From Lotus japonicus (lineage: Eukaryota > Streptophyta > Magnoliopsida > Fabales > Fabaceae): 64,000 bases of DNA. Made by a program: the position numbers and the translations under genes. This document shows, in pieces, positions 46,924 through 58,887 of the stretch. Numbering within the stretch: position 1 is the first letter of the stretch; each line of letters opens with the position of its first letter. The DNA lies in NCBI RefSeq assembly GCF_012489685.1, contig NC_080042.1:14646150-14710149 (forward strand), read 5' to 3'. The notes below the pieces were generated by a model. It searched no databases. It saw nothing but the letters and a program-made list of their open reading frames with translations, and was not told the DNA's origin.

Positions 46924-47022
46924 CTACAGACAATTCAAGACCAAGTTATCCTCACATAACATTTCTACCAACGGATCAGGAACATATTCTCCTTTCTTGT
47001 TTTTATTTCCTCGGGCAATCTC
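46924..47022 (-). pseudogene. Possible orphan exon, not recognised
   Basis: After a good acceptor (TTTTATTTCAG) on the minus strand, 32 codons read EIARGNKNKKGEYVPDPLVE and on to a stop. Codon content looks protein-like. It may be an exon of the gene whose relic lies at 44930-45605, with the solo LTR in the intron between, or something unrelated. Confidence 0.25.
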
Positions 47023-47332
47023 CTGAAATAAAACAATTGGATAAACTCAATTCAGGAAAATGAGGCCAGATATAAAATAATAGGGTTACAAAACATAGGA
47101 AATTGAGAACAAAACAGTAGATATGAGTTTACAATCTACTTGCTTACATATCATAATTGAATCCCAAGCAAACACCATCAAATCTGGAGAGTTGTTGTTG
47201 GAGGTAGAGCCGGTGACAGACAACGGTGGAAGAAATTTTGGGGAGGATGGTTTTGATCATGGAGATGAGGGGAGAGAGCTAGCCTTTAAGGGTTTTGATC
47301 ACGGGATTTTAAGGTTGAAGTTTTTCAAATTT

Positions 47333-48200
47333 TTTTGAAGGTGGTTGTCAGTTTTCAGTTTTTGGTTTTCAAATGCAACTTTGAAAACAAAACATGTTTG
47401 GCAAAAATGGAGCTGAAGTAAGTTTTTATTGATTTTCAAAACCGTTTTAGTCTGTTTTTCAAAACCACAAAATATGGTTTTGTGATTATAGTTTTTATTT
47501 TTAATAACATGTAACTTTATCACCATCACCATCCACCGTCATCACCACCACCACCGCCACCACAACCACCTTCACCGCCGCCGCCGCCTCCACATGCATC
47601 CTCCACCCGTGTCGCCGTCGTCACCACCACCCTCACTGCCACTACCACCACCCTTCACAACTGTCACTTGCGCCACCACCACCTCCACTGTCGCCACCAC
47701 CACCACCACCACCACAATCTCCATCGCCACAACCACCACGTCGTTGCGACCACCATCATCATCACAACCACCAGGTAACACCCTCTCCACCACCACAAGT
47801 TCATTTCCACTACAACCACCTCCACCGTCACCACCACCACCATCGATGTTGGCACCACCACTTGCACTACCACCTTCAACACGACCACTGCCGCCACCTC
47901 TACCACCATTGTCACTACTGCCATCACCACCACAACTGCCACTGTCATCGTTGTTAGGTAACATCGAAACTCTACCATCGCTGCTATCTGACCCCTCCAT
48001 TATCATGTCGCCACTACCACCCATGTGAGTTCACAAAGTTGATAATTGTTGTGACTATTGTGAATTTACAAAGTTGACAAAAAAAATTTGACACTCAAAA
48101 CCACAAAAAAAAAAAAACTAGATTTATAAAAATAAAAACTAGTTTTACTTTTTTAAAATTTCAAAACATAAAACCAAAAACCACCCCGAACGGGCCTTTA
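47333..48200. repeat. MITE-like repeat holding a long imperfect (ACC)n microsatellite
   Basis: The flanks (GAAGGTGGTTGTCAGTTTTC near 47336 and CCAAAAACCACCCCGAACGG near 48175) look like loose terminal inverted repeats of a hAT-type MITE. Between them, 47519-48026 is an imperfect CAC/CCACCA array of about 500 bases. Long frames on both strands there are compositional artefacts. Confidence 0.6.
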
Positions 48201-48239
48201 GAAAGAGAATGCACTGCACATAACTACTGTGGATAGAAA

Positions 48240-48692
48240 ATTGTGTTAATTGTGTTAGTAGTGGGTTGGGAAAGAGAGCTGAATTTAAAATTTAAATTGG
48301 TGTATTGAAGAAGATTTAATAGGAGTTGAACTCTTCCTCGTCTAGACAGACCTTTCCTTCCACCCAAAGAGTTTCTTCCAAACTCTTTCCTTAACAAAAT
48401 TGAATATCTGGGTCTTTGACTTTCCAATGATAGTCGATAAACCCAAATACTTATCAAAGCTTTCCACCACCTTTACTCTTAACAGCTGTCTCAGCTAATG
48501 ACAAAAAATTTGTGGCACATTTCGGCTTGAAAGCATTGATTTATCAAGGTTAATAACTTATCCTGAAGCTCTCTCATAGGTAGAGAGAATTGTCCAAATA
48601 CACTCCACCTCTTGCACATCTGTGCGAGCAAATATAATATTGTCATGTGCAAACAGTAAATGAGAAATCACAGGTGCAGACCTTGAAATCTT
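48240..48692 (-). pseudogene. LINE reverse transcriptase relic (continues at 50786-50815)
   Basis: The minus-strand reading has HGVKIS (from 50786-50815, across element D), SRSAPVISHLLFAHDNIIFA where the RT catalytic FADD has become FAHD, then TYERASG, VINLDKSMLS and pieces resembling WKKLWG...GRSV. Several stops and frame changes occur. Element D is inserted in it with the duplication ATCTT. Confidence 0.75.
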
Positions 48693-49607
48693 TGAAATTC
48701 TGGTTCTCGCACAGGACAGATGTCGAACGCGATGCTGGGACAACCGGTTCGACAACTGACTAACAGTAACAACTGAAGTGCAGCACAGCATTAAATCAAC
48801 AAAAACAATAAAGAACACAGAGAATTGTTAACTCAGTTCGGTGCAACATCACCTACATCTGGAGGGCTTCGCCCAAAGAAAGGAAATCCACTATATCAAG
48901 ATTTAGGAACTACAGACACTCATGAACACCTCAGTTCATAGTTCTTTTCCTAATCTACCCAGTTTTTTTCTACTTAGTATATCGACCTAAGTATGAGAGC
49001 CCCTCTCACTTTCTCTCAATCACTGCCACAGTGATTGGTAACAACAATAAAAACATGTTTGAAGAGATTACAACTCAACTAAAACAAACCAACTCTATGC
49101 CATATGATGATCAATGGAGGCAGTAGAGTGGTGTACAAATAACATAACAAGGACTCACAAAATACAACCCTAAAACCCAATCCTTGGGTGCCCAAGGCAC
49201 ACTTTGCAACTAGGGTTAAGCCTCCTTAAATAGTCATTCTTCAGGTCTTGATCTTCAATGGGCGTGCATGAAAATAGAGTCCACAAAACAGATCTGGAAC
49301 AAATCTTTTTAAACCAGTAACAAATCTTATCAAATAAGATTTGAACAAAAGATAACATCTTTCACAATTTAAACCAAATCAAATCTTCTTCAACATATTT
49401 GATTCCACTATATTATATTCCAGATAACAAATAGAAGCTTCTTCAATAACTCTAACTTGATTATCACGAAATCAATCCAAAGCTTCTAGAAAAACCAGCC
49501 AAACACACAGCAGATCCGCAGGGACAAATGTCACAGCACGATGTTACAACATCTGCTTCGACATCAGGTTGTTTTTGAAAAAATGCAGACAACCAAAAGT
49601 AACAACA
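48693..49607 (-). repeat. 3' LTR of element D (915 bp)
   Basis: TGAAATTCTGG...GTAACAACA, aligned without gaps to 49871-50785. A polypurine tract (AAAGGAGGAGAT on the minus strand) follows it. Confidence 0.95.
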
Positions 49608-49870
49608 ATCTCCTCCTTTGTAAAATTTTGTATAAAACAACTTGAGATTCAGAGAAGATAAACATAACTCCCCCTCAGCAGCAGAACTCCCCCTCAAACG
49701 GTGCACATCATTGGGTTGCATATCAGAGACACAACATAAACAGCAGCAGATACATGAGATCACAAGATCAGATCTATTTATTGATCCCTCTTCCTTGGCG
49801 TTGTCCATGAAACCAGAATATATTCCTTGGAGATCACCCAACAGAATAGGGTGCCTGCTCTGATACTAAT
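49608..49870 (-). other. 263-bp interior of element D
   Basis: It contains the polypurine tract at 49608-49619, further CTCCCCCTC tracts near 49672 and 49690, a short leftover of the gag start (MDNAKEEGSINRSDLV, ATG near 49811) and the leader. Everything from gag to the end of pol is absent. Confidence 0.85.
49857..49868 (-). promoter_or_regulatory. Primer binding site of element D
   Basis: The minus strand reads TAGTATCAGAGC, one base from the tRNA-Met complement, two bases inside the LTR. Confidence 0.85.
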
Positions 49871-50785
49871 TGAAATTCTGGTTCTCGCACAGGACAGATG
49901 TCGAACGCGATGCTGGGACAACCAGTTCGACAACTGACTAACAGTAACAACTGATGTGCAGCACAACATTAAATCAACAAAAACAATAAAGAACACAGAG
50001 AATTGTTAACCCAGTTCGGTGCAACATCACCTACATCTGGAGGGCTTCGCCCAAAGAAAGGAAATCCACTATATCAAGATTTAGGAACTACAGACAATCA
50101 TGAACACCTCAGTTCATAGTTCTTTTCCTAATCTACCCAGTGTTTTTCTACTTAGTATATCGACCTAAGTATGAGAGCCCCTCTCACTTTCTCTCAATCA
50201 CTGCCACAGTGATTGGTAACAACAATCAAAACATGTTTGAAGAGATTATAACTCAACTAAAACAAACCAACTCTATGCCATATGATGATCAATGGAGGCA
50301 GTAGAGTGGTGTACAAATAACATAACAAGGACTCACAAAATACAACCCTAAAACCCAATCATTGGGGGCCCAAGGCACACTTTGCAACTAGGGTTAAGCC
50401 TCCTTAAATAGCCATTCTTCAGGTCTTGATCTTCAATGGACTTGCATGAAAATAGAGTCCACAAAACAGATCTGGAACAAATCTTTTTAAACCAGTTACA
50501 AATCTTATCAAATAAGATTTGAACAAAAGATAACATCTTTCACAATTTAAACCAAATCAAATCTTCTTCAACAGATTTGATTCCACTATATTATATTCCA
50601 GATAACAAATAAAAGCTTCTTCAATAACCCTAACTTGATTATCACGAAATCAATCCAAAGCTTCTAGAAAAACCAGCCAAACACACAGCAGATCCGTAGG
50701 GACAAATGTCACAGCACGATGTTACAACATCTGCTTCGACATCAGGTTGTTTTTGAAAAAATGCAGACAACCAAAAGTAACAACA
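49871..50785 (-). repeat. 5' LTR of element D (915 bp)
   Basis: Equal in length to the other LTR and about 98% identical by eye. The outer end is followed by ATCTT. Confidence 0.95.
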
Positions 50786-50820
50786 ATCTTAACCCCATGC
50801 AAAGAGTAAGTCAAAACAGC

Positions 50821-50935
50821 TTTGTTAGCTCAATTGGTAAGAGTTAGGGGACATATGTAGGTTGGGTGGGGAAAGTCCAGGGATCAATTCTTGGCGGGTG
50901 CAATTTATCTTTCTGATGTACCAAAAAGAAGAGAT
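50821..50935 (+). mobile_element. tRNA-derived SINE
   Basis: TTAGCTCAATTGGTAAGAG is a pol III A-box region and AGTCCAGGGATCAATTC a B-box region, as in tRNA-derived SINEs. The rest (GCGGGTGCAATTTATC...GATGTACCAAAAA) is not tRNA and ends in an A-rich tail. A fragment of the same family lies at 20667. Confidence 0.75.
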
Positions 50936-51695
50936 AATTGGGGAAAATCAATGAAGAGATTTGATTGATTGAGAAAAAGGTGGAGAGATAATTGGGGAAA
51001 ACACCATGGTTGAAACGTCAGCTTTGGCCTTAGGTTGAATGTCAGTGCAACACGTCAGCATTTTAAGTGGGAGAGTGATTCTGGAAGCCGATTGAATAAG
51101 GGAGTGACACCCCAATAAATTGGGGCTTGTAGTGATTCTCTTTTATAAAGTATATAGATTACCTAACGCATCTCAACTTAACATGATAAAAGTCTATGAT
51201 ATTCTTATCATATCCTGCAACTATCCAACCAATTATTATATTCTATGATTACCCTACGCACCTCAGCATAATTGTATAAGAATCTATCATGCTCTTATCA
51301 TATCCTGCTACTATCCAACTTTTTTGATTTATCATATCCTGACAAATAATTAAAGATATAGCCTATGTCTCTACTTTACTATAAAAGATATATTGCTGAT
51401 ACGCATATGAAGACTTATCTAATGTGTTTATTTGTATAAATGATTATGCTTTGACTTATGGAAACATTCGACCAATTCAAGTTGGACCGCTTCATGTTTT
51501 TTACATCTCCTATGAAACTCAGTTGAAGCAGTAAAAATGGAAGAGAAAATAAGCACCACAGACCAATATATATTTGATTATCAACCCAGATTTCACACCT
51601 GTGTCAAAAGTGCACAATATTTATAGCTGAAATGGTATCTACATGCAAATTCCCAAATTACAGACAGACACCAAGGGGAAAAGGGATAACAAGCG
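50936..51695. other. Spacer and P450 3' flank
   Basis: No gene is seen. A perfect hairpin, CCCCAAT-aa-ATTGGGG, lies at 51110-51125. A pair of similar blocks (CTTATCATATCCTGCAACTATCCAAC and variant) occurs near 51205 and 51295. The last 100-150 bases are probably P450 3' UTR. Confidence 0.4.
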
Positions 51696-54600
51696 TCAAT
51701 ATGAAATCCTTCTAAAGAAGATTTGTGCACCATATTGAGGTTGCAAAGTTAAAAATTGTGTTGGAGCATGCTTATAGCTTGGAGATACCATAAAACTATA
51801 TCGTTCAATGATCAAAGCAAGAGCAATCTTTGCCTCAACTATTGCCAAATTTTGCCCAACACAGATTCGAGGGCCTAATCCAAAAGGAAAGAATGCGGCT
51901 AAATGTTTCCGAGCCTCGCTGAATCTCATTGGATTAAACTCCTGACAATCTTCTCCCCAGATTTCCCTGTCATGATGAACAGCAGTCAATGCCAAGAAGA
52001 GTTGTGTCTTAGCAGGAACTTCAATGCCCCCTAAAATCACATTTTCAGAGGTTTGCCTTGTCATAAATGGAGCTGGAGGATAGAGCCGAAGTGTTTCATT
52101 AATTATCATGTTAACCTGTTGGAAATTGTAAACCAAAAGTCATAAATAAAAATATAGCAGAAACTTGTCTTCATGCATATTACCTAAAAAATGGATTAGT
52201 CTATGAACTAAATTAATTGCTGTTCATTTCTTTACACAATGCTGAAACTGATTACTGTTATATATTGCACTATCTTCCCCAGATTCTTAACTGATTTCAC
52301 TAAAATCATGAAATTCCACTGTTTCTACTACATCCAGGGCCATATACATTCTTTAAATCTGCTTCAGTGTAAAAAGCCTTGTTTAGCATATGTTGAATGT
52401 CGACAAAATATCAATTGAATAATATCAGCAATCACCCAGATGTATCGATTAATAGACAATTGTGATCCAACTGACATTCAATGGAGAAATTGTATTGTAG
52501 AACTTCATTCTCATACTGATATAAACAGATGTATTCTATAGTCTTGTGTGACATGGTAAGGCAAGTCAGATTATGAAAATTGAACTTACAATCTTAAGGT
52601 CATTTAAATTGTCTGCAACCAGAAGTCGATCACGTCCAATAACACGTAGAACTTCTTCACGCGCCTTACTTTGCCATTCCTGATGTTTTGCTAATAGAAT
52701 AAGTGCCCAGGTCAATAAATTAGCTGTTGTTTCCTTTCCAGCAAAGTAGATGAGTTTACATTCCTCTATAATCTCTTCCACCCTTAACTTGTCTTCTCCA
52801 CCAAATTCATTCTTGTAGGAACTCATCAATGAACTTAATACATTTCTTTCCCTCACATTGCTCTTGGTCTCAATCAGCTTGCGAATTGATTCACGTGTTT
52901 CTTTATCCAGTCTCCACCTATCCCTGTTCTTCTTAGTTGGCAAGTACCTATCATTTTATCAAAATTTCAGAATCAAAGTGAAAAACTCTATAAAAGAAAG
53001 CAAACTGTACCAGGTATGCCATAACCTTTATTTGGACACATCTGTAACAAAATGAAATTTACAGTGCAACATTCCAACTTGAAAACATAATAAACTCCTG
53101 TAAGTTATAACTGCGAAAGAAAGAAAACACTCCTCAATAATAGATGGCATAGTTACCTAAATCCAGGGATATAGACACTTCTAATTGCCTCTGAGAAAAG
53201 ATGCATTTGCTGCTCCTGTAACTGGAAAATATGCTTGCCCTCTTCATAACTGCTGCCAAAAGCAGTCCTTGATATAACATCCGCGGAAAGGTCATGAAGC
53301 TCTCCATGTACATCTATCTCGACTTCATCTTGTTCACCTCTTTCACTTTCCCATTTCTCCAGCATCTTTGTGACACTCTCTACAATATCTGGCACCCATC
53401 CCTGCAGAAGTTTTCCCAGCATTGTCATCAATGAATGTTAAATTCTTACACACAGAACATCAACAAAAGTCCTTTTGAAGACAACATAATAACCATTAAT
53501 ATTCAAATTACCTATCCCATTTATATGCCCCTTTCCTTGTCCCTCAATTATAGAACAATGACGCTTCAGCATATAAAACTCACAGTTAAGAAAGGGAATA
53601 TTATAGCTTCTAGATATGGGCACAATCTGTACAACTTTTCCAGCAAGCATTATAGGAAAAGGAAAATTTGAAATGATCATACAATGACTATGAGTCTTAA
53701 ATAATAGCTTCTCACAAATATAGAGATTAACTTCTACATCTCATTTAGCTTTTTTAGAAAGTGGATAATTCTGTGCAACCCACAAATAGTGAGTCTGATG
53801 CCTATGTGGATATAGTTCCCATGCCTAATCTTGGTTCTAATGTGACAACATTAAGATCTTTTTTCTAGAAAAAGGCTCGGCTCAAGAAGATTCAGGTGTG
53901 GTTCATCATCAAGGCAATTAGACAGAACTGACAGTTTCTCATTATATGCACTAGTTTCAGCCCCTAACAAATTTCCAGTGGATAATAAAATAGGTGCTGG
54001 TAGCTTTGGCAGTGTTTACAAAGGCAACCAAGCAGACGGTTGTGACGTTGCAGTTAAAAGAGGAGATACCAGCATTAAGAAGAAAAATGTCCAGCATAGA
54101 ACGAAATTTCTTTTGATTTTGAATTGGTATTGTTGTCCCGGCTTCACCACAAGCATTTGGTGAGGCTAATTGGGTTCTGCGAGGAGAATGATGAAGGGCT
54201 TTTGGTTTACGTGTACATGAGCAACGGGTCACCGTCACTCCATGATCATTTGCATGACAATAATAATGTTGAAAAAAGCAGCAGCATTTTGAATTCTTGG
54301 AAGATGAGAATCAAAATTGCTTTAGGTGCTGCTAGGGGAATTTAGTATATTCACAACTATGCAGTTCCACCCAACATTCAGAGAGATATTAAGTCCTCAA
54401 ATATACTCTTAGATTCAAATTGGAATGCTAGAGTTTCTGATTTTGTATTGTCATTAATTTAACCTGAGACTGAGCAAGAATTGATGTCCACCAAAGCAGT
54501 GGGAACTGTTGGATACACTGACCCTGAGTACTATATGTCTTGAATGTGCTAACCACAAAAAGTGATGTTTATGGGTTAGGAGTGGTGTTGTTGGAGCTTC

Positions 54601-55800
54601 TTAGAGGAAATAAAGCAGTGGTCAAAGCAAAATATGGGTCAGGCCATATTGGTATGGTGAAATATCCAGAGCCAAAGATAGCAACAGGAGAGATGTGCAG
54701 TGGAGTGTGTTGGCTTACAGAGTTGGACAGCCAGAAGTAAATGAGGTTGAATCTCTTGATTTCAAAGTATATGCATCCTTCATCTATTTTCTATATAAGA
54801 TCTTGTTAGCTTACAACAGCATAAGTTAAGAACAGAACAAAATAACTTTAATAAAGACTTCAACAGCATAGTATCAGCAATTACGCTTTGAATTTTGAGG
54901 AAACTGGAGTAGCCCAAAAACAAAAACATAATACACAATAAAGATGGGTCAAGACCAAAGACCATACACTACTAAGTACTAGCCAATGCCTTCAAATACT
55001 CAACAATCGACCACCAGTTCTCATATATCTTAGGGAATCACTCTTGGTTTCACCAAAACACTCTCCCCACACCACAAAAATAGATTTCACAAGTTATTTC
55101 CGGAAAGAAACCTCTATCTCTTATAGGTCATTTCTCTTATATTGTTTCCAATAGCCCGTCACGAATGAACTTGGAACTCCAAACTTATACTTGAATTCCC
55201 AACATTATTAAGGAATAAATTTTACAGTCATACTCGTGTTTTTCTATTGAAGAAACAACTAAGAAAAATATGGGAACTCACCTTAATAAGCTCCATGTTG
55301 AAGGCCATGTTTATTATCCTTCTATGAAATGTCCATTGATCACCCTCCAACCCCCCAAGTCCCTTTCCAAAAAGCAACTTAGAGTGTGGGTTATAGGGAA
55401 CTCTCCCATACTCCCCACCCTTATTCACCAACACCTCCTTGATCATGTCAGGGTCAGATATGGCCAAACGCGGCGCTGACCCGAACCAGTAAAGGAAAGT
55501 TTTACCATACAAGCAACTCCAGCCATGGTAGAATGGAAGCACACGTTTTACTATGTCATGCACAGATGGGGATGCCGATGCCTCTGATTTAGCTTCTGCA
55601 TAAAACCGTCGGATCTCAGACGAGTTCCCAATGATTGGACGGTAACCAGGGCCACCTATCCCTTGCTTCTGAAAGTGGCACTGGATTCTCCATGGGACCC
55701 AAAGAACTGAGTACAAAATTTTCAGCAAGTACACAACAAGGAAAGCTACTGCAACAGTAATTGCAAGATTCATCATCATGTTGATTCGACAAACTTGCAA
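51696..55800 (-). CDS. Cytochrome P450, CYP72 clan, CYP721-like
   Basis: Four exons on the minus strand: 55282-55800, 53157-53401, 52590-52947 and 51696-52115. GT-AG introns and conserved phase give 513 aa, normal P450 length. The N-terminal membrane anchor is [20 protein letters not shown] (second start at 55779 also fits), followed by [11 protein letters not shown]. The I-helix is FAGKETT (exon 3), the K-helix ETLRLYPP, the PERF-type motif FNPMRF and the heme loop [14 protein letters not shown] with its Cys (exon 4). The protein should be an ER-bound haem monooxygenase using P450 reductase. [17 protein letters not shown] and DPDMIKEVL point to the CYP72 clan and best to CYP721A as I remember it; CYP734/CYP749 are alternatives. 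The substrate is unknown. Intron 1 (53402-55281) holds an antisense kinase pseudogene. No stop or frameshift is seen. Confidence 0.88.
53880..54780 (+). pseudogene. CRINKLY4-related receptor kinase pseudogene in P450 intron 1
   Basis: The sequence reads, without introns, from the juxtamembrane part ([17 protein letters not shown]) through [24 protein letters not shown] with the Lys, [70 protein letters not shown], and [19 protein letters not shown], stopping after [11 protein letters not shown]. It resembles CCR3/CCR4-type kinases. HRD has become QRD and DFG has become DFV. There are frameshifts near 54090-54120 and 54540 and stops near 54343 and 54461. The ectodomain is missing. It lies antisense to the P450 and would be spliced out of its transcript. 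These kinases are often intronless, so retroposition cannot be proven. Confidence 0.85.
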
Positions 55801-56545
55801 ATGAACAAGTTTTAGCTTCAGCCACTTGAGTTCTCATTCACAGTTTGAAAGATTGCACTACTTAAAGACTAACCCAGCTTCTAAATTAGGAGTGATCATC
55901 AGAGAAAAAATGAACTACAAGCGTTGACTTTTTGATTCGGTGATAATATATTTTTTGGGTACATCATGACATTGAGTGATAATATTATCAAATAGAGGAA
56001 GACGTTAAAAATGAATGGCTAAGTTAGTTACATATACACCCTCAACAATAAAAAATCAAAAGAATAAAATAATAAAGAACAGGGGAATTGGGTTTGGGGC
56101 CCTATGGGGCTCCGCGCCCCACCCTTGTTTTTTAAATCCAAAATTGCCCTACGGATTTTTAATTTTCGTATTCACTAAAATAGAATACGGAAGTCAAAAT
56201 TCCGTATTCTATCTCTGACAGACATCACATTTTCCACCATTACTCCTCCCTCCACTAACCCCTTCACCATTACTCCTCCGTCACCAACCCCTCACCAGCC
56301 CCCTTAACCCCTTCAATGCCTCCAGACCACCCTCTCTCTCACCCTCTCCTACCTCACTTTCATTCTTCCTACCACCACCACCAACTCCTTCATTGGCCAA
56401 GCTCTCCACCATTGGATGCAACAAGATAGCATTTGAGGTAAGTGTTGTTGGTTTTTTGTTGTTATGTTGTAAGTTTAAGTAGTTGAAGTGGTTAGATTAA
56501 GTAGTTTAAGTAGTTAGAAGGATGATGTTTTGAAGTTTTGAGACG

Positions 56546-56690
56546 CGATAAAATACGGAATATAAATTTCCGTAGTGAATACGGACATTTATATTCCGTA
56601 TTCAATACGGATTATCAATTGTCGTATTCGATATGGATTATAAAGTTCCATATTCAATATGGATAATAAAGTTCCATATTCTCTTGCAGG
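56546..56690. repeat. Subterminal AATACGGA-type repeats, left
   Basis: Five or more short units such as AATACGGACATTTATATTCC and ATATGGATAATAAAGTTCC stand head to tail, each nearly self-complementary (TACGGA...TCCGTA). They end just before the transposase ATG at 56692. Confidence 0.7.
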
Positions 56691-58204
56691 GATGACAGAA
56701 TCATTTTTCTTTCGTGAATCACAATTGATTGAAGTTGGATTGCACAATGGTCAACCTGAAGAGGCCACTACAGAGGTGCCACCACCAGCATTTGTACCCC
56801 CGTGTATAAGTATAGATGTCTCGCATTTATTTGCAACTGATCAGTTATTCTTTGAACAGATTTTTGCATTGTTTTGAAAGTGTAATATATCAATTCTTAT
56901 TATGTCTTGATCACCCTTGTTTATTCCTTGTTTGTGTGTTGGGTATGCATCATTGAACAGATTTTCCCTACCCGTGATGATCTTGTCAATTGGGTTCATG
57001 GAATTGCGATTGAAAATGGATATGTCGCGTTGATCACAAAGTCAGATAGCGGTGGGAATGGAAGCAGAAAAGCTTATGTCATGTTGGGGTGCGAGAAGCA
57101 TGGTAAGTATGCTCCCTACAGAGACCCTGACCTTGTTCAAGAAACGGGAACACAAAAGACAGATTGTCCTTTTAGACTAAAAGGACGACATATGAAAAAT
57201 GGCATAGATAGAGATTGACGGCTAAAGGTGATGGAAGGTATACACAACCACGAACCAGCTAGGTCACTACTTGGCCACAATTTTGTTGGTCGTCTAAATT
57301 CCGAAGAGAAGGAGCAAGTGGAAAAAATGACAAAGAGTTGGGTTCCACCGAGAAAGATGTTGTTGACTTTGAAGGAAAACAATCCTTTAAACTTGACTAC
57401 CATATCTCAGATTTATGGTGCTTGCAAGAGGTTAAGAAAATCCCTCCGCGGGTCATTGACAGAAATGCAACACTTGTTGAAGAAGTTGGACGGTGACAAG
57501 TACGTTCACTTTGAAAGACATGAGCCTGGATCGGAAGTCATTAGAGATGTATGTTGGGCTCATCCAAATGTTATCAAACTGTTCAACACATTCTCGTATG
57601 TAGTGATTATGGATTGCACATACAAGACAAACAAATATAAAATCCCCTTGCTTGAGATTGTTGGACTGACTTCCACAGATAAGACATACTCCATAGCCTT
57701 TTGCTACATTGTTAATGAGGGCACAAATGACTACGTTTGGGCATTGGAGTGTATGAAGTCTCTATTAGCTGATCAAGCCATGTTACCTAAGGTGATTGTT
57801 ACTGACAGAGATCTTGCCTTATTGAGTGCTGCTAAGCAAAGCCTTCCCAACACTACCCATTTATTATGCTTGTGGCACATCAACAAGTGTGTTTTGGCAA
57901 AGTGCAAACTCTATGTTGGCACAGATGATTTTGCTGAATTGGTTATGGGGAAGTGGGCAGAGGTGGTGGATGTTGCAACAGTTGAAGAATTTGAAGTTAA
58001 ATGGATGCAATTGTTTAATATGTGCAAGGACAAATACAGCAATTTTACCTCCTATTGTTCTACTACATGGTTGGTCCACAAGGAGAAATTTGTCAAGGCT
58101 TGGACAAATCATGTGATGCACTTTGGAACAACAACAAGTAACAGGTACAAAAATTATATGAGCTTAATTTATGCCTTGTTATATGTTTTTCATTTGATAG
58201 ATTG

Positions 58205-58697
58205 TGTTCCGATAGGGGTTTCTAGAGGGGTCGGAAACATAAAAGACTAAGAGAAACGTATACAGTATTATTCGGTGTATAGAAGATGATCTACATAGGA
58301 GGGGGAGGTCTTCCTTTTATAACAGACCGACCTCTGAACCCTAATAAATGTATTCATTACAATTTGACCGGTCATGTCCGTAAATGGGGTGTAATGACTA
58401 CTGTGTCGGTTGACTTGCGAATCAATCTCGTCCGTCAAGGAAGCCCTTCATTACCTGGTCGGCTGACTTGGTGTCAGACTGTGTTGGTCAGCGACAGTCA
58501 TGACCTTTGACCAAGCGTGTGATCAACGGTCGGGTTGCCTCCTTATCAACGGTTGGATGTCTTCGTAATGGAGTGGGCTTTCACATTAATCTTCTAGTAT
58601 GTAAGCCCATACTTTACCTGTCCAGCCCAAACTCTGAAGGGCAGTCTGACCTTCCGGTAGGAACCTGAGCATCTAGTTTAGAGTCCGTGACGGTACA
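58205..58697 (-). repeat. 3' LTR of the gypsy-type element (493 bp)
   Basis: Aligned without gaps to 61111-61603. The minus-strand polypurine tract CCTTGGGGGGCTG abuts its inner end. Confidence 0.93.
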
Positions 58698-58887
58698 CAG
58701 CCCCCCAAGGCTTGTGGCTAAATGCTTTAGCCGCAAAGCCTTGAGAGAGCTTGCATGTGCTACTTTTACATGCTCCGCAACCTCTTCCCCTGCGTCCCCT
58801 TGTGGTTTAAATTTTTGCGGTCACCCTTAATGTAGGTTTAGACGATTAACTACCTCTTTTTACGGTCAGTCTTCTACTTCCTGGAAC

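Larger units (their letters stand above)
48693..50785 (-). mobile_element. Miniature Ty1/copia element D
   Basis: Two 915-bp LTRs flank a 263-bp interior, with exact ATCTT target duplications at 48688-48692 and 50786-50790. It keeps a primer site and a polypurine tract, so it has the cis signals for mobilisation by a related element. By my count the LTRs differ at about 18 sites with no indels (about 2%). Confidence 0.95.

Noticed and set aside
47594..48028. Proline/threonine-rich protein (144 aa) or Gly/Val-rich protein on the other strand
   Set aside because: It is an imperfect (ACC)n array, open in several frames by composition.
50821..50895. A tRNA gene
   Set aside because: A- and B-box-like parts are present but the cloverleaf, especially the acceptor and anticodon arms, is not; a SINE explains it better.
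51110..51125. Helitron 3' hairpin
   Set aside because: The stem is perfect, but no CTRR terminus at the right distance and no matching TC start were found.
57228..58250. Intact transposase gene from the longest open frame
   Set aside because: Its end is read-through into an LTR; the true C-terminus lies after 61608 and upstream there is a stop.
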